NCBI RefSeq assembly: GCF_001610835.1
Contig: NZ_CP011270.1
Span: 7,272,001 to 7,336,000, forward strand
Direction of reading: 5' to 3'
Length of the DNA stretch: 64,000 bases
Source of the DNA: Planctomyces sp. SH-PL14
GTDB lineage: Bacteria > Planctomycetota > Planctomycetia > Planctomycetales > Planctomycetaceae
Of the stretch, positions 26,987 to 35,698 are shown one piece after another. The position numbers and the translations under genes were made by a program. The notes below the pieces were generated by a model. The model was not told the origin of the DNA. It saw nothing but the letters and a program-made list of their open reading frames with translations, and ran no database searches. Position 1 is the stretch's first letter; the number at the start of each line of letters is the position of its first letter.

Positions 26987-28324
26987 ATGAAGAGCGGTGT
27001 TCTGTCTCGTCGAGCGGTCTTGCGTGGACTCGGAGCGGCGATGGCCCTTCCGTGGCTCGAGGCGATGGGACCCCGCAGCGCGTTTGCCGCCCCGGCGTCG
27101 AAGTCTCCGCTCCGGATGGCGTTCCTCTACGTTCCCAACGGGAAGCAGATGGACGCCTGGACGCCGGCGAAGACCGGCGCCCTGGAACTGACCAAGACGC
27201 TGGAGCCGTTGGCCGCGGTTCGGGAAAAGATCACGGTCATGACCGGCCTCGCGCAGCGGAAGGCCTTTGCGAACGGCGACGGCGGCGGAGACCATGCCCG
27301 CGCTCTCTCGACGTTCCTCACCGGGACGCAGGCCAAGAAAACCGACGGTGCGGACATCCGCGCCGGTATCTCGATCGACCAGATCGCCGCCCAGTCGGTC
27401 GGCAAGCATACGCGTTTCCCGTCGCTTGAAATCGGATGCGACGCGGGGGCCCAGTCGGGCAACTGCGATTCGGGTTACAGCTGCGCCTACTCGTCCAGCA
27501 TCTCCTGGCGGAGCCCGACGCAGCCGGTCCCGAAGGAGACGAATCCGCAGTACGTCTTCGAGCGGCTGTTCACGAACGGCCGCGTCGGCGAAACGACCGC
27601 CCAGCGGGCCCGGCGGCAGAAGTACCAGAAGAGCATCCTCGACTTCGTGCAGGAAGACGCCACCCGTCTCCAGACGCAGCTCGGGATGGCGGACCGCCGG
27701 AAGCTCGACGAGTACCTGTCGGCCGTGCGTGAGCTGGAGATCCGGATCGAGAAGGCGGGCAAGTCGCAGGGGGGGAACCTCGTCGATCGTCCCGCTCCGG
27801 TCGGGATTCCCGACTCGTTCGAGGAGCACATCCAGCTCCTTGGCGATCTGATGATCCTGGCCTTCCAGACCGACGTGACCCGCATCTCGACGTTCGTCTT
27901 CTCGAACGAGGGAAGCGGCCGCAGCTTCAGCTTCATCGGGGTTCCGGAGGGGCATCACGACCTCTCGCACCACGAGAGCAAGGAAGAGAAGCGGAACAAG
28001 CTCAAGCAGATCGACCTGTTCCACACGAAGCAGCTGGCCTACATCCTTGGGAAGATGGACGGCATCAAGGAAGCGGGCGGGACGATGCTCGACAACACGA
28101 TGCTGGTCTACGGCAGCGGTATTGGGGACGGCAATCGCCATAACCATGACGACCTGCCGATCGTCCTGGCCGGGCGTGCTGGTGGCCGTCTCAAGGGGGG
28201 CGAGCACGTCAAGTTCGGGAAGGAAGTCCCGCTGACGAATCTCTATCTGACGATGCTGGACTGGATGGGTGTCCCGTGCGAGAAGCTGGGTGACAGCACC
28301 GAGCGGCTCAAGGGAATGGCCTGA
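26987..28324 (+). CDS. DUF1552 family Tat-exported protein (unpaired)
   Basis: 445 aa from ATG 26987, preceded by GGAAAGG. The twin-arginine leader reads LSRRAVLRGLGAAMALPWLEA, cleaved near AFA-AP. DUF1552 blocks follow: LRMAFLYVPNGKQMDAWTP, ITVMTGLAQRKA, DHARALSTFLTGTQAKKT, SLEIGCDAGAQSGNCDSGYS, HHDLSHHESKEEKRNKL and YGSGIGDGNRHNHDDLPI. DUF1552 genes usually lie beside a DUF1592/DUF1588/PSD cytochrome-type gene; none is here. Function is unknown, though its His/Asp-rich blocks suggest a metal-binding hydrolase fold related to DUF1501. Confidence 0.9.
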   Translation: MKSGVLSRRAVLRGLGAAMALPWLEAMGPRSAFAAPASKSPLRMAFLYVPNGKQMDAWTPAKTGALELTKTLEPLAAVREKITVMTGLAQRKAFANGDGGGDHARALSTFLTGTQAKKTDGADIRAGISIDQIAAQSVGKHTRFPSLEIGCDAGAQSGNCDSGYSCAYSSSISWRSPTQPVPKETNPQYVFERLFTNGRVGETTAQRARRQKYQKSILDFVQEDATRLQTQLGMADRRKLDEYLSAVRELEIRIEKAGKSQGGNLVDRPAPVGIPDSFEEHIQLLGDLMILAFQTDVTRISTFVFSNEGSGRSFSFIGVPEGHHDLSHHESKEEKRNKLKQIDLFHTKQLAYILGKMDGIKEAGGTMLDNTMLVYGSGIGDGNRHNHDDLPIVLAGRAGGRLKGGEHVKFGKEVPLTNLYLTMLDWMGVPCEKLGDSTERLKGMA

Positions 28325-28402
28325 TCACAGGGCCCGAACCGCGTCCTCGCCGGCGCTCAAACCCAACGTTCCACGGTAGCTGGGGTCAAGGGGGTCTCAC
28401 CC

Positions 28403-29869
28403 AACGCCGTTCGCGACTCTGTCTCGGAACTGGCGTTAACTGTGGGATTGCAAAAGACTTCGAGCCTCGTCATCGGTTGTGTTGTTCTACGACACAGGCC
28501 CGATGCACGGAGGCTCGAAGATGGCTTGGAAGCCACAGCGGCGATCGTATCGTCACGAATTCATTGAGGCGATCGCCACGGTCTTTCCCCCACAGTGGTT
28601 CAGCCGGTTCTCTTCGCACGGCAACACCGGCTGGACCCCGCTGAAGATCTTCTGGGTCTCCACCATCATGAGCTGGCAGCCCCAGGTGACCCTCCGCGAG
28701 CAGTTCGATGCCGCCTGCGACATCCTCCGCGAAGTCTTTCCCGCCTGGACCATCGGCGACTCGCTCTCCGGGTTCCTGGCCGCCCGCGTTCGTGGTCTCC
28801 CCCGGATGCGAGATCCGATCCTCCTGCGCCTGCGACAGTTCGTCGCCGAGCATCTGGACGACTGGCGAGTCCGGGGATGGGCGGTCTTCGGCGTCGATGG
28901 CTCCCGCTTCGAAGCCCCTCGCACGACGCCCAACGAACAGGCCTTGGGCTGCGCCGGCAAGGAGGGGACCACGCCGCAGGTCTTCCAGACGACACTCCTG
29001 CACATCGGAACCGGCTTGCCATGGGACTTCCGTCTGGGGCCGGGGACACAGAGCGAGCGGCGACAGCTGGACGACATGCGGGACAACCTGCCGCCCCGCT
29101 CCCTGCTGACCGCCGACGCCGGCTTCATCAGTTTTGAGCTGTGCCGCTGGCTCACCCGGAACCGGCACGACTTCGTCCTGCGGGTGGGAGGAAACATCCG
29201 GCTCCTGACCGGCCTGGACGGTCCTGACTTGGATTGGGCGGTCGAGACCGAAGGCCAGACGGTCTCGCTGTGGCCCACCCGCTGCCGCGACCAGCCGCCC
29301 GTCGTGTTGCGACTGATCGTCGTTCGCGACGATCAGAAACGACCGGTCTCGCTGGTCACGAACATCCACGACGAGAGGGCGCTGTCCGACGAGGACGCCG
29401 CCGAGATCTACCGGCTCCGCTGGGGCCTGGAGCTGCACTATCGCTCGCTCAAGCAGACGCTCTGCCATCAGACGCTGCGGAGCCGCACGCCGGAGGGCGC
29501 GCTGGCGGAGCAGACCTGGCATGTCCTGGCGAGTTGGCTACTGCAACTGCTGACGGCTCGGGAACTGATCGCCTCGGGATCGCATCCGGCGAACTGGTCT
29601 GCCGCCAAAGCTCGGGACGCCGTCCGCCGTCTGCTTCGTCGAGTCGTCCACGGCCGCCCCGTCCGCCGCATGCCGTCCTTGCGGGACCAGCTTTGTCAGG
29701 CCGTGGTGGACAGGGACGGTCGAGTCGGCCCGAAACAGATCCGCCGGTGGCCGAGACCGAAGCAGGACAGGCCGCCCGGCCCCCCGAAAATCCAACCGGC
29801 CACCCGAGAAGATCTCCAACAACTCCAACGACTTCGGACCACGTTACAAGCCCGATCATGAACAGCATT
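28403..29869 (+). mobile_element. IS4-family insertion sequence, 1,467 bp, intact
   Basis: Bounded by a perfect 11-bp direct repeat GGGTCTCACCC (28392-28402 and 29870-29880), a size typical of IS4-family target duplications. Imperfect terminal inverted repeats: the left end AACGCCGTTCGCGA and the reverse complement of the right end AATGCTGTTCATGA agree at 10 of 14 positions. A single full-length transposase fills the element. The target is hairpin H3 of a dispersed repeat copy, so the flanks can be rejoined with no missing base. Confidence 0.92.
28521..29861 (+). CDS. IS4-family DDE transposase
   Basis: 446 aa from ATG 28521, preceded by GGAGG at good spacing; ATG 28503 is a weaker alternative. 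The catalytic triad is visible: first Asp in VFGVDGSRFEAP, second Asp in LLTADAGFISFELC, and Glu in the IS4 signature YRLRWGLELHYRSLK, which fits Y-x2-R-x3-E-x6-K exactly. The C-terminal 80 residues are basic and Pro-rich. The frame is uninterrupted and the ends are intact, so the element may still be active. Confidence 0.94.
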   Translation: MAWKPQRRSYRHEFIEAIATVFPPQWFSRFSSHGNTGWTPLKIFWVSTIMSWQPQVTLREQFDAACDILREVFPAWTIGDSLSGFLAARVRGLPRMRDPILLRLRQFVAEHLDDWRVRGWAVFGVDGSRFEAPRTTPNEQALGCAGKEGTTPQVFQTTLLHIGTGLPWDFRLGPGTQSERRQLDDMRDNLPPRSLLTADAGFISFELCRWLTRNRHDFVLRVGGNIRLLTGLDGPDLDWAVETEGQTVSLWPTRCRDQPPVVLRLIVVRDDQKRPVSLVTNIHDERALSDEDAAEIYRLRWGLELHYRSLKQTLCHQTLRSRTPEGALAEQTWHVLASWLLQLLTARELIASGSHPANWSAAKARDAVRRLLRRVVHGRPVRRMPSLRDQLCQAVVDRDGRVGPKQIRRWPRPKQDRPPGPPKIQPATREDLQQLQRLRTTLQARS

Positions 29870-30158
29870 GGGTCTCACCCCCTTGCCGCCGGAGGCACTT
29901 CCATGAGGAACCGTTGTAAGCAACGGACGTCCCCTTTGTGGGACCAGCGTTGAGGACTCCCTCACATCACACCGCTGGCTTTGCAATTCCTGCGGGTTGA
30001 TGTGGGGGCATCCGGCACGGCGTCCGCGCTTGGACACGCGCTCCTTCAGAGAGAGCGAGACGAGACGGGCCTCCGGCGGGCAAAGGGGCGTTGCCCCTCT
30101 GCACTCCCCACCAGGGTAGCCCCTGGACCCGGTTGGAGAGGACACCCTTAGAAGTTGT

Positions 30159-31541
30159 CTACGGTCCCGGAAACCGCACCCAGACCGTCTTGAGATAACC
30201 CGTCTCCAGACAATTCGTCGCAATCGGATGGTCCGCTCCCGCACCCGCCGTGTGAAGAATCTGGGCACGCCGATCCTCCGGCACCGCCGCAATCACCAGC
30301 CGCCGAAAATCCTCGTCCGCCAGAAGCCCCGAACAACTGCACGTCACCAACAAGCCCCCGGGAGCGACCAGCTGCATCGCCAGCCGGTTCATGTCGAAGT
30401 ACTTCCCCTTCCCCGATGACTCCTCGTCGCGGGAATGAACCAGCTTCGGGGGATCGAGAACCACCACGTCAAACGTCTTGCCGTTCGTCCGCATGTCCCG
30501 CATGTAATTGAACGCGTCCGCATGGACATAGCGGATCTGGGCATGGTTGATCCGGCCGTTTCTCTTCGCCAACCCGATGGCGTCTTCGTCCAGGTCAACC
30601 CCCGTCGTCTCCCCCGCCCCGCCCCGGCTCTTCGCCGCCACCGAAAATCCCCCGGTGTAACAGCACAGATCGAGAACGCTCTTGCCCTGTGTGAACCGGG
30701 TCAGCTCCTGGCGGTTGTCCCGCTGGTCGCAGAAGAACCCGGTCTTATGCCCCTTGGCAAAGTTGATCTCGTACTTCGTCCCCGACTCCGTGATCGTCAC
30801 GTGGCGAGGCAGGTCCGGCGAACTGTAAGGCTCCGCCTCGAACCCCTCGTGGTCGAGCGTCCGGGGAGCCGGCAGAACGACCCAGTGCTGCGTGTCCATC
30901 AGCCGCGAGAGCATCTCCGCGATCGCCGTCGCCCGCTGGTACATGGCCAGCGAATAGACTTCCAGCGCCAGCACCGGTCCGTACCGGTCCACGACCAGTC
31001 CCGGCAGACCGTCCCCTTCGGCGTGCACGACCCGCCAGGCGTCGCTCGTCGCGCCGAGCTTCAGGAAGTCCGTACGGAGATCGATCGCCGACTGAAGCTG
31101 CCGCGTCCACCACTCCTCATCGGCGACCTGATCGCCCCGCGTCAGAATCCGAATCGTCGCCTCGGCCCGGAGGTTGTAGAGCCCCTGGCCAAAGCGGGAC
31201 TTGTCCGGCAGCCGAAGCTCGACGAGATCCCCAGGCTGGGCGCGGCGGTCGATGTCGCCGAGCCGCTTGCGGAACAGCGTCTGGCTGCTCGTCGGAGACT
31301 TCACCTCCACGACCGGCAACCGCTGATCCGGGGCGACCCCGAGACCGCGCTGCACGAGATGCTCCGCCGAGAGCGGAGGCCGCGGCCGGTCCTCGCCGTA
31401 GTATCCGCCCGCAAACGGCTCGCGGGGCGGTCCGCCTGGTCCTGGTGGTCGGGAATACCCCCCCGGTCGCGGACCGCGGGGACCGCCGGCCGGCGGAGGA
31501 GACGAGGGACCAGGACGACGGGGCGGGCGAGGATTGGGCAT
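30159..31541 (-). CDS. RlmI-type class I SAM-dependent rRNA methyltransferase
   Basis: 460 aa from ATG 31541. The first 55 residues are Pro/Gly/Arg-rich and disordered. A PUA-like and linker region follows (LPVVEVKSPTSSQTLF, LVELRLPDKSRFGQGLYN), then a Rossmann methyltransferase core. Visible motifs are KTGFFCDQRDNR, the SAM-binding VLDLCCYTGGFSVAA, TGVDLDEDAI, and the catalytic-loop VVVLDPPKLV. This is the layout of RlmI/RlmK-type 23S rRNA cytosine methyltransferases. The specific site is inferred only by family. The frame stays open to 31706, but the extra part overlaps tatA. Confidence 0.88.
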   Translation of the reverse strand: MPNPRPPRRPGPSSPPPAGGPRGPRPGGYSRPPGPGGPPREPFAGGYYGEDRPRPPLSAEHLVQRGLGVAPDQRLPVVEVKSPTSSQTLFRKRLGDIDRRAQPGDLVELRLPDKSRFGQGLYNLRAEATIRILTRGDQVADEEWWTRQLQSAIDLRTDFLKLGATSDAWRVVHAEGDGLPGLVVDRYGPVLALEVYSLAMYQRATAIAEMLSRLMDTQHWVVLPAPRTLDHEGFEAEPYSSPDLPRHVTITESGTKYEINFAKGHKTGFFCDQRDNRQELTRFTQGKSVLDLCCYTGGFSVAAKSRGGAGETTGVDLDEDAIGLAKRNGRINHAQIRYVHADAFNYMRDMRTNGKTFDVVVLDPPKLVHSRDEESSGKGKYFDMNRLAMQLVAPGGLLVTCSCSGLLADEDFRRLVIAAVPEDRRAQILHTAGAGADHPIATNCLETGYLKTVWVRFPGP

Positions 31542-31665
31542 GATCGGTGGAGCGTGGCCGCTCGCGTGCGCCATCGTCGGCGCCCGGAACGGGAAGAACT
31601 CGCCGAAACTCCGGCGAGTTCTTGAAATGGATGCGGTGGACGTCGAACGCGGCCAGTGCGGCGCG

Positions 31666-31848
31666 TCAGTTCTTGAGCTTCTTCTCTTCCTCGGCCTCGT
31701 CCTCACCCTCCTTCATCCCCTTCTTGAACGAGGAGAACGAGGCCCCCAGGTTCTTCATGGCGTCCGGGAGACGGGCTCCAAACAGGACGATGAAGACGAC
31801 AATCAGGATCAGCCACGCGGTCGGCTGCATCAGGTAGGCGAGCGTCAT
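31666..31848 (-). CDS. tatA: Twin-arginine translocase subunit TatA/TatE family
   Basis: 60 aa, short for TatA. One N-terminal membrane span (AWLILIVVFIVLFGA) is followed by the hallmark FGARLPDAMKNLGASFSSFK amphipathic helix, then a brief acidic/basic tail (EGEDEAEEEKKLKN). It forms the export pore of the Tat system together with TatC. No tatB or tatC is adjacent. Its product would serve the Tat-leader proteins in this window (two DUF1501 proteins and DUF1552). It lies upstream of the RlmI-type gene on the same strand. Confidence 0.92.
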   Translation of the reverse strand: MTLAYLMQPTAWLILIVVFIVLFGARLPDAMKNLGASFSSFKKGMKEGEDEAEEEKKLKN

Positions 31849-32111
31849 CGGACGTCTCCGGGTGTCGGGCCGCGGAGGGACCAGACGGAGTGCGGATTCT
31901 CAGCGAATGAACATCTCGCTGTCGGCTTCCATCTTACGCGGCCCCGTCGCCGTTCGAAAGTGGCGGAATTCGGAAGGGGATCTGATCGGGGGCCGCGTTC
32001 CGAAAGAGCGTTTTCCACAGAGTTTTCCGGTCGCAGCCGATTTCCGGAACTCACCGGCGGACCGGGGCGTCTCTTGCGCCGGAGCGTTTTCGCGTCGTCT
32101 GTGAGGCCATC

Positions 32112-34403
32112 ATGAAACGTCTCGTCTGGGCTTTGGTTGCGGTGCTGTTCGTGGCCGTGTTCCCCCCCGCCGTCTGGAGCCAGGGGGTGCTCGTCATCAT
32201 CGAGCCGGGACGACCGGTTCCCCTCCCCCGCCCGCGTCCGGTTCCCCCTCCGGCTCCGGTCGAGCAGACGTACCGGGTCAAGGAGGTGACCGTGGACGCC
32301 CGGATCGTCGACCAGGCGGCCCGGGTCCAGGTGTCGCAGACCTTTCAGAACAGCGGCTCGCGGCAGATCGAGGCCCAGTTCGTCTTTCCCATCCCTTACG
32401 ACGCGGCGATCGACTCCCTGACGCTCCTGGTCGACGGCAAGGAACTCCCCGGAAAACTGCTCCCCGCCGCAGAGGCCAAGGCCAGATACGAGGCGATCGT
32501 CCGCTCCAGCCGCGATCCCGCCCTGCTGCAGTGGATCGGTTCGGGAATGTTCCAGACGAACGTCTTCCCCATCCCGCCGGGGGCGGAACGCAAGGTGACG
32601 CTCAGCTACAGCCAGCTCCTGCGGCGCGAGAAGCACCTCACCGACTTTCTGTTCCCGCTGAGCACGGCCCGCTTCTCTTCCCAGGCGGTCGAAAAGGTCT
32701 CCGTTCAGATCGGCATCGAATCCGCCACCCCCCTCAAGAGCATCTACAGCCCGACGCACGGGATCGACATCAAGCGGGCCGACGATACCCACGCCCGCGT
32801 CACCTACGAACGCTCCAACGATATCCCGAGCTCCGACTTCCGCCTCCTGTTCGACGTTCAGCCCGGCAAGCTGGGGGCCTCGGTCGTCTCCTACCGCCCG
32901 ACCGACGAAGACGGGTATTTCCTGCTGCTCGCCAGCCCGGATCTGTCGAGGAACATGGTCCGGATTCCCAAGACCGTGATCTTCGTCGTCGACAAGTCGG
33001 GGAGCATGACCGGGAAGAAGATCGAACAGGCCAAGGCGGCGCTCAAATTCGTGCTGAACAACCTTCACGAGGAAGACCTGTTCAACATCGTCGCCTACGA
33101 CTCCGCGGTCGAAGCCTTCCGGCCCGAGCTCGAACGCTACACCGACGAAACCCGGAAGGCGGCTGAAGGATACGTCCAGAACCTGTTCGCCGGCGGCGGG
33201 ACGAACATCCACGGGGCGACCACGACCGCGCTGGCGATGCTCAAAGACGAGGGCCGTCCGAGCTACGTGATCTTCTTGACCGACGGCCTGCCGACGGTCG
33301 GCGAACAGAACGAATCCAAGATCGTGCTGGCGACGAAAGAGGCCAACAAGGTCCACGCCCGGATGCTGAACTTCGGTGTCGGCTACGACGTCAACAGCCG
33401 GCTGCTCGACCGGCTCTCACGGGAGAACTTCGGCGCGAGCGAGTATGTCCGTCCCGACGAAGACATCGAGGCCCACGTCAGCGCCGTCTACGGCCGGATC
33501 TCGGCTCCCGTTCTCACCAACGTGGACGTCAACTTCGAGTTCGACAGCGCGAAGACGGAAGAGGGAGGCCCCGTCAACCGGATGTATCCCAAGAAGGTCT
33601 TCGACGTCTTTGCGGGAGAGCAGGTGGTCATCGTCGGGCGCTACCGCAAGTCCGGAGCGGCCAAGATCCGCATCGGGGGGAACGTCGGACGGGAGGGAGT
33701 GAACTTCGACTTCCCGGCGGAGTTCGCGGAGAAGAGCGCCAGCGCCACCTTCGCCTTCGTCGAGAAACTGTGGGCGATGCGGCGGATCGGTGAGATCATC
33801 GATGAGATCGACCTGCATGGAAAGAACGACGAGCTCGTGAAGGAACTCGTCGCGCTCTCCACGAAGCACGGCATCCTGACCCCCTACACGTCGTTTCTCG
33901 CTGATGAAACCGTCCGTCCGGGTGAGCTGGCTGCCTTGACCGACAACTTCCAACGGGCTGGCGACAACCTCAAAAAGTTGGAGGCGGCGGAAGGGATCTC
34001 GGGGGTGGCACAACGGGCTGACAAAGCCGCGCTGCAGAACGCCGGCAACTACGGCGGAGTGCAGAAGAGCGTGATACGGAAGTCCGGGGCGACGCCGGCC
34101 CCCGCCGCTTCGGCCCCGTCCTACATCGACGAGAAGACGAATCGAGAGGTCACAACCGACCTGGTGCGGCAGTCCGGGCAGCAGACCCTTTACCGCCGCG
34201 GCAAGGTTCTGATGACTCCGAGGACGGCGGACCTCGATCTTGCGAAGGACAAGTCGAAGATCCAGGAGATCGCCCGCTACTCCGAGGCTTACTTCAAGCT
34301 GGTGGCGGACAACTCCGCCGCGGACAACGAGATGCTGAGCGCCCAGCACGATGACGAAGAGTTGCTGGTCGAACTTCGCGGGCAGGTCTATCTCATCAAG
34401 TGA
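32112..34403 (+). CDS. Secreted VIT and von Willebrand A domain protein
   Basis: 763 aa. A signal peptide (MKRLVWALVAVLFVAVFPPAVWS) precedes a Pro-rich stretch. The VIT domain is at about 55-185 (VTVDARIVDQAARVQVSQTF, EAQFVFPIPYDAAI, TNVFPIPPGAERKVTLSY). The VWA domain at about 290-470 has a complete MIDAS motif (DKSGSMTG) and IFLTDGLPTVGE. The architecture matches bacterial inter-alpha-trypsin-inhibitor heavy-chain-like proteins, which act in adhesion or in surface protein complexes. The remaining 290 residues are a mixed-charge tail without a recognised domain. A strong terminator follows the gene. Confidence 0.92.
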   Translation: MKRLVWALVAVLFVAVFPPAVWSQGVLVIIEPGRPVPLPRPRPVPPPAPVEQTYRVKEVTVDARIVDQAARVQVSQTFQNSGSRQIEAQFVFPIPYDAAIDSLTLLVDGKELPGKLLPAAEAKARYEAIVRSSRDPALLQWIGSGMFQTNVFPIPPGAERKVTLSYSQLLRREKHLTDFLFPLSTARFSSQAVEKVSVQIGIESATPLKSIYSPTHGIDIKRADDTHARVTYERSNDIPSSDFRLLFDVQPGKLGASVVSYRPTDEDGYFLLLASPDLSRNMVRIPKTVIFVVDKSGSMTGKKIEQAKAALKFVLNNLHEEDLFNIVAYDSAVEAFRPELERYTDETRKAAEGYVQNLFAGGGTNIHGATTTALAMLKDEGRPSYVIFLTDGLPTVGEQNESKIVLATKEANKVHARMLNFGVGYDVNSRLLDRLSRENFGASEYVRPDEDIEAHVSAVYGRISAPVLTNVDVNFEFDSAKTEEGGPVNRMYPKKVFDVFAGEQVVIVGRYRKSGAAKIRIGGNVGREGVNFDFPAEFAEKSASATFAFVEKLWAMRRIGEIIDEIDLHGKNDELVKELVALSTKHGILTPYTSFLADETVRPGELAALTDNFQRAGDNLKKLEAAEGISGVAQRADKAALQNAGNYGGVQKSVIRKSGATPAPAASAPSYIDEKTNREVTTDLVRQSGQQTLYRRGKVLMTPRTADLDLAKDKSKIQEIARYSEAYFKLVADNSAADNEMLSAQHDDEELLVELRGQVYLIK

Positions 34404-34441
34404 CCCGGACGCGAGAACGGCATCGACGTTCACCGTGACCG

Positions 34442-34501
34442 AGACTCCGATGTCGACGCCCCGCGGAGCGGCGGTGCGGCACATCGGAGTCTTGGCTTTT
34501 T
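34442..34501 (+). terminator. Intrinsic terminator of the VIT/VWA gene
   Basis: A perfect 12-bp stem, AGACTCCGATGT/ACATCGGAGTCT (34442-34453 and 34481-34492), is followed by TGGCTTTTT. It sits about 40 bp after the stop codon and before the convergent gene. Confidence 0.75.
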
Positions 34502-34528
34502 CGTTGGCCGTTGCCGCGAGCGGGCGTC

Positions 34529-35413
34529 TCAGAACGCCGGCGTCCGGATCGTCCGGTCTGTCCGCGGGGCGGCGCTGATCTGGCCCGAGGGGGCGCCGCC
34601 GAAGAGCGACTTGAGAGCGTCGATTGGCGACCCGATTTCCGGATTGGGAACCGCCCGTTGCTGAACAGTCGGCGGGATCGTCGAACTGATCGGAGTCGCT
34701 CGGGGCAGCGGCGCCGGCTCGCCCAGGAGCGTGCGGGGATTCTCGTACTGGACCCGTGCCGGAGCCGCGGTCTCCGGAAGACTGCTCGACGCGGGATTGG
34801 CGGGCTGCGACGGGATGGTCGACGTGACTTCCGTCGGGCTCACGCGGGCCGGAGGCTTGGCCGTCGTGAATGACTGCTCTGGACTCGCGGCGGGGTCGGT
34901 CGACTGCCCGAGCCGCGCGGGCGACTGCGTCGCGGCAATCGGATCGCTCGTCGTCGGAGCCATCGAGCCCTCATCCGTCCGCCGCGTCTGCGAGGGAATC
35001 GTCGAAGGTGTCGGCGCCGGCTCTTCCGACTCGAACTTGATCGGCGGGAGGGAGTCGATGAAGTCGGTGAAACCCTCTTCGGTCTTGCTCTTGATCCCTG
35101 ACGCATAGTCCTGCGTGGACCAGCTGGGAGCGCCCGATTCGGTCGGCGTTCCGAGGGCCCGGTTGAGCGCCCCCTTCGCGATCAGGTCCCCCTTCCCTCC
35201 CTGGACGAGCGCGGCGGTGACGTCCGGATACCGCTCCCACATTGCGGGGCTCCAGTTGCGGACATCGACGTAGATGCTCCGCAGCGGCGGACGGACCGTG
35301 CGGGCGACGACGACCGGACCTTCCGGCCCGTGGACGACGTGGTAATTCATCGCGAAGTACCCGGCCCCGAGGCCGACGCAGGTCCCGAAGAGAAACGTGC
35401 GAATCCCGAACAT
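34529..35413 (-). CDS. Membrane-anchored Pro/Ser/Thr-rich protein
   Basis: 294 aa from ATG 35413, with GGAG eight bases upstream. A hydrophobic N-terminal segment (MFGIRTFLFGTCVGLGAGYF) acts as signal or anchor. A folded part of about 100 residues follows (VVARTVRPPLRSIYVDVRNW, GKGDLIAKGALNRALG), then a long Pro/Ser/Thr-rich region with three or four STIPSQ/STIPPT-type repeats. The C-terminus holds IDALKSLFGGAPSG. I recognise no family. The linker-like region suggests it spans the envelope or cell wall. Confidence 0.65.
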   Translation of the reverse strand: MFGIRTFLFGTCVGLGAGYFAMNYHVVHGPEGPVVVARTVRPPLRSIYVDVRNWSPAMWERYPDVTAALVQGGKGDLIAKGALNRALGTPTESGAPSWSTQDYASGIKSKTEEGFTDFIDSLPPIKFESEEPAPTPSTIPSQTRRTDEGSMAPTTSDPIAATQSPARLGQSTDPAASPEQSFTTAKPPARVSPTEVTSTIPSQPANPASSSLPETAAPARVQYENPRTLLGEPAPLPRATPISSTIPPTVQQRAVPNPEIGSPIDALKSLFGGAPSGQISAAPRTDRTIRTPAF

Positions 35414-35698
35414 GATCAGGCTCCAACAGCAGGACGGGTGAACGAACTCACCGGTCACCGTGCTGGAACCCTATCACTCGCCCTCCGGCCAGAAGAGTTT
35501 TCCCGGCGGCACCCACGGGGAATCGGTGGCTTCGGGGAGCGCTCGAAGCCATCCTGGGCAGGATCGACGAAGTCACCGGAGGCGGCACACTTTGCCCCAT
35601 CCGACTCACCGCGCGTCGCTGGAGGCGGCCGTCGATACGACCGACAAGGTCGCTGGCTCTCGGGCCGCGATCGTGCCGGTCGAGGCGCGGATGGAGAC

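Larger units (their letters stand above)
28335..30134 (-). repeat. Dispersed ~330-bp repeat, copy 3 (reverse), split by an insertion sequence
   Basis: The repeat runs 28335-28402 and resumes at 29870-30134. On the plus strand the left part contains GAACCGCGTCCT, GCTCAAACCCAACG and GGGGTCAAGGGGG. The right part contains CCTTGCCGCCGGAGGCAC, GTTGAGGACTCCCTCAC, GCTTTGCAAT and ends CCCTGGACCCGGTT. Removing the insertion and one 11-bp duplicate restores an H3 hairpin identical to that of copy 1. The copy lies between convergent DUF1552 and RlmI-type genes. Confidence 0.92.
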
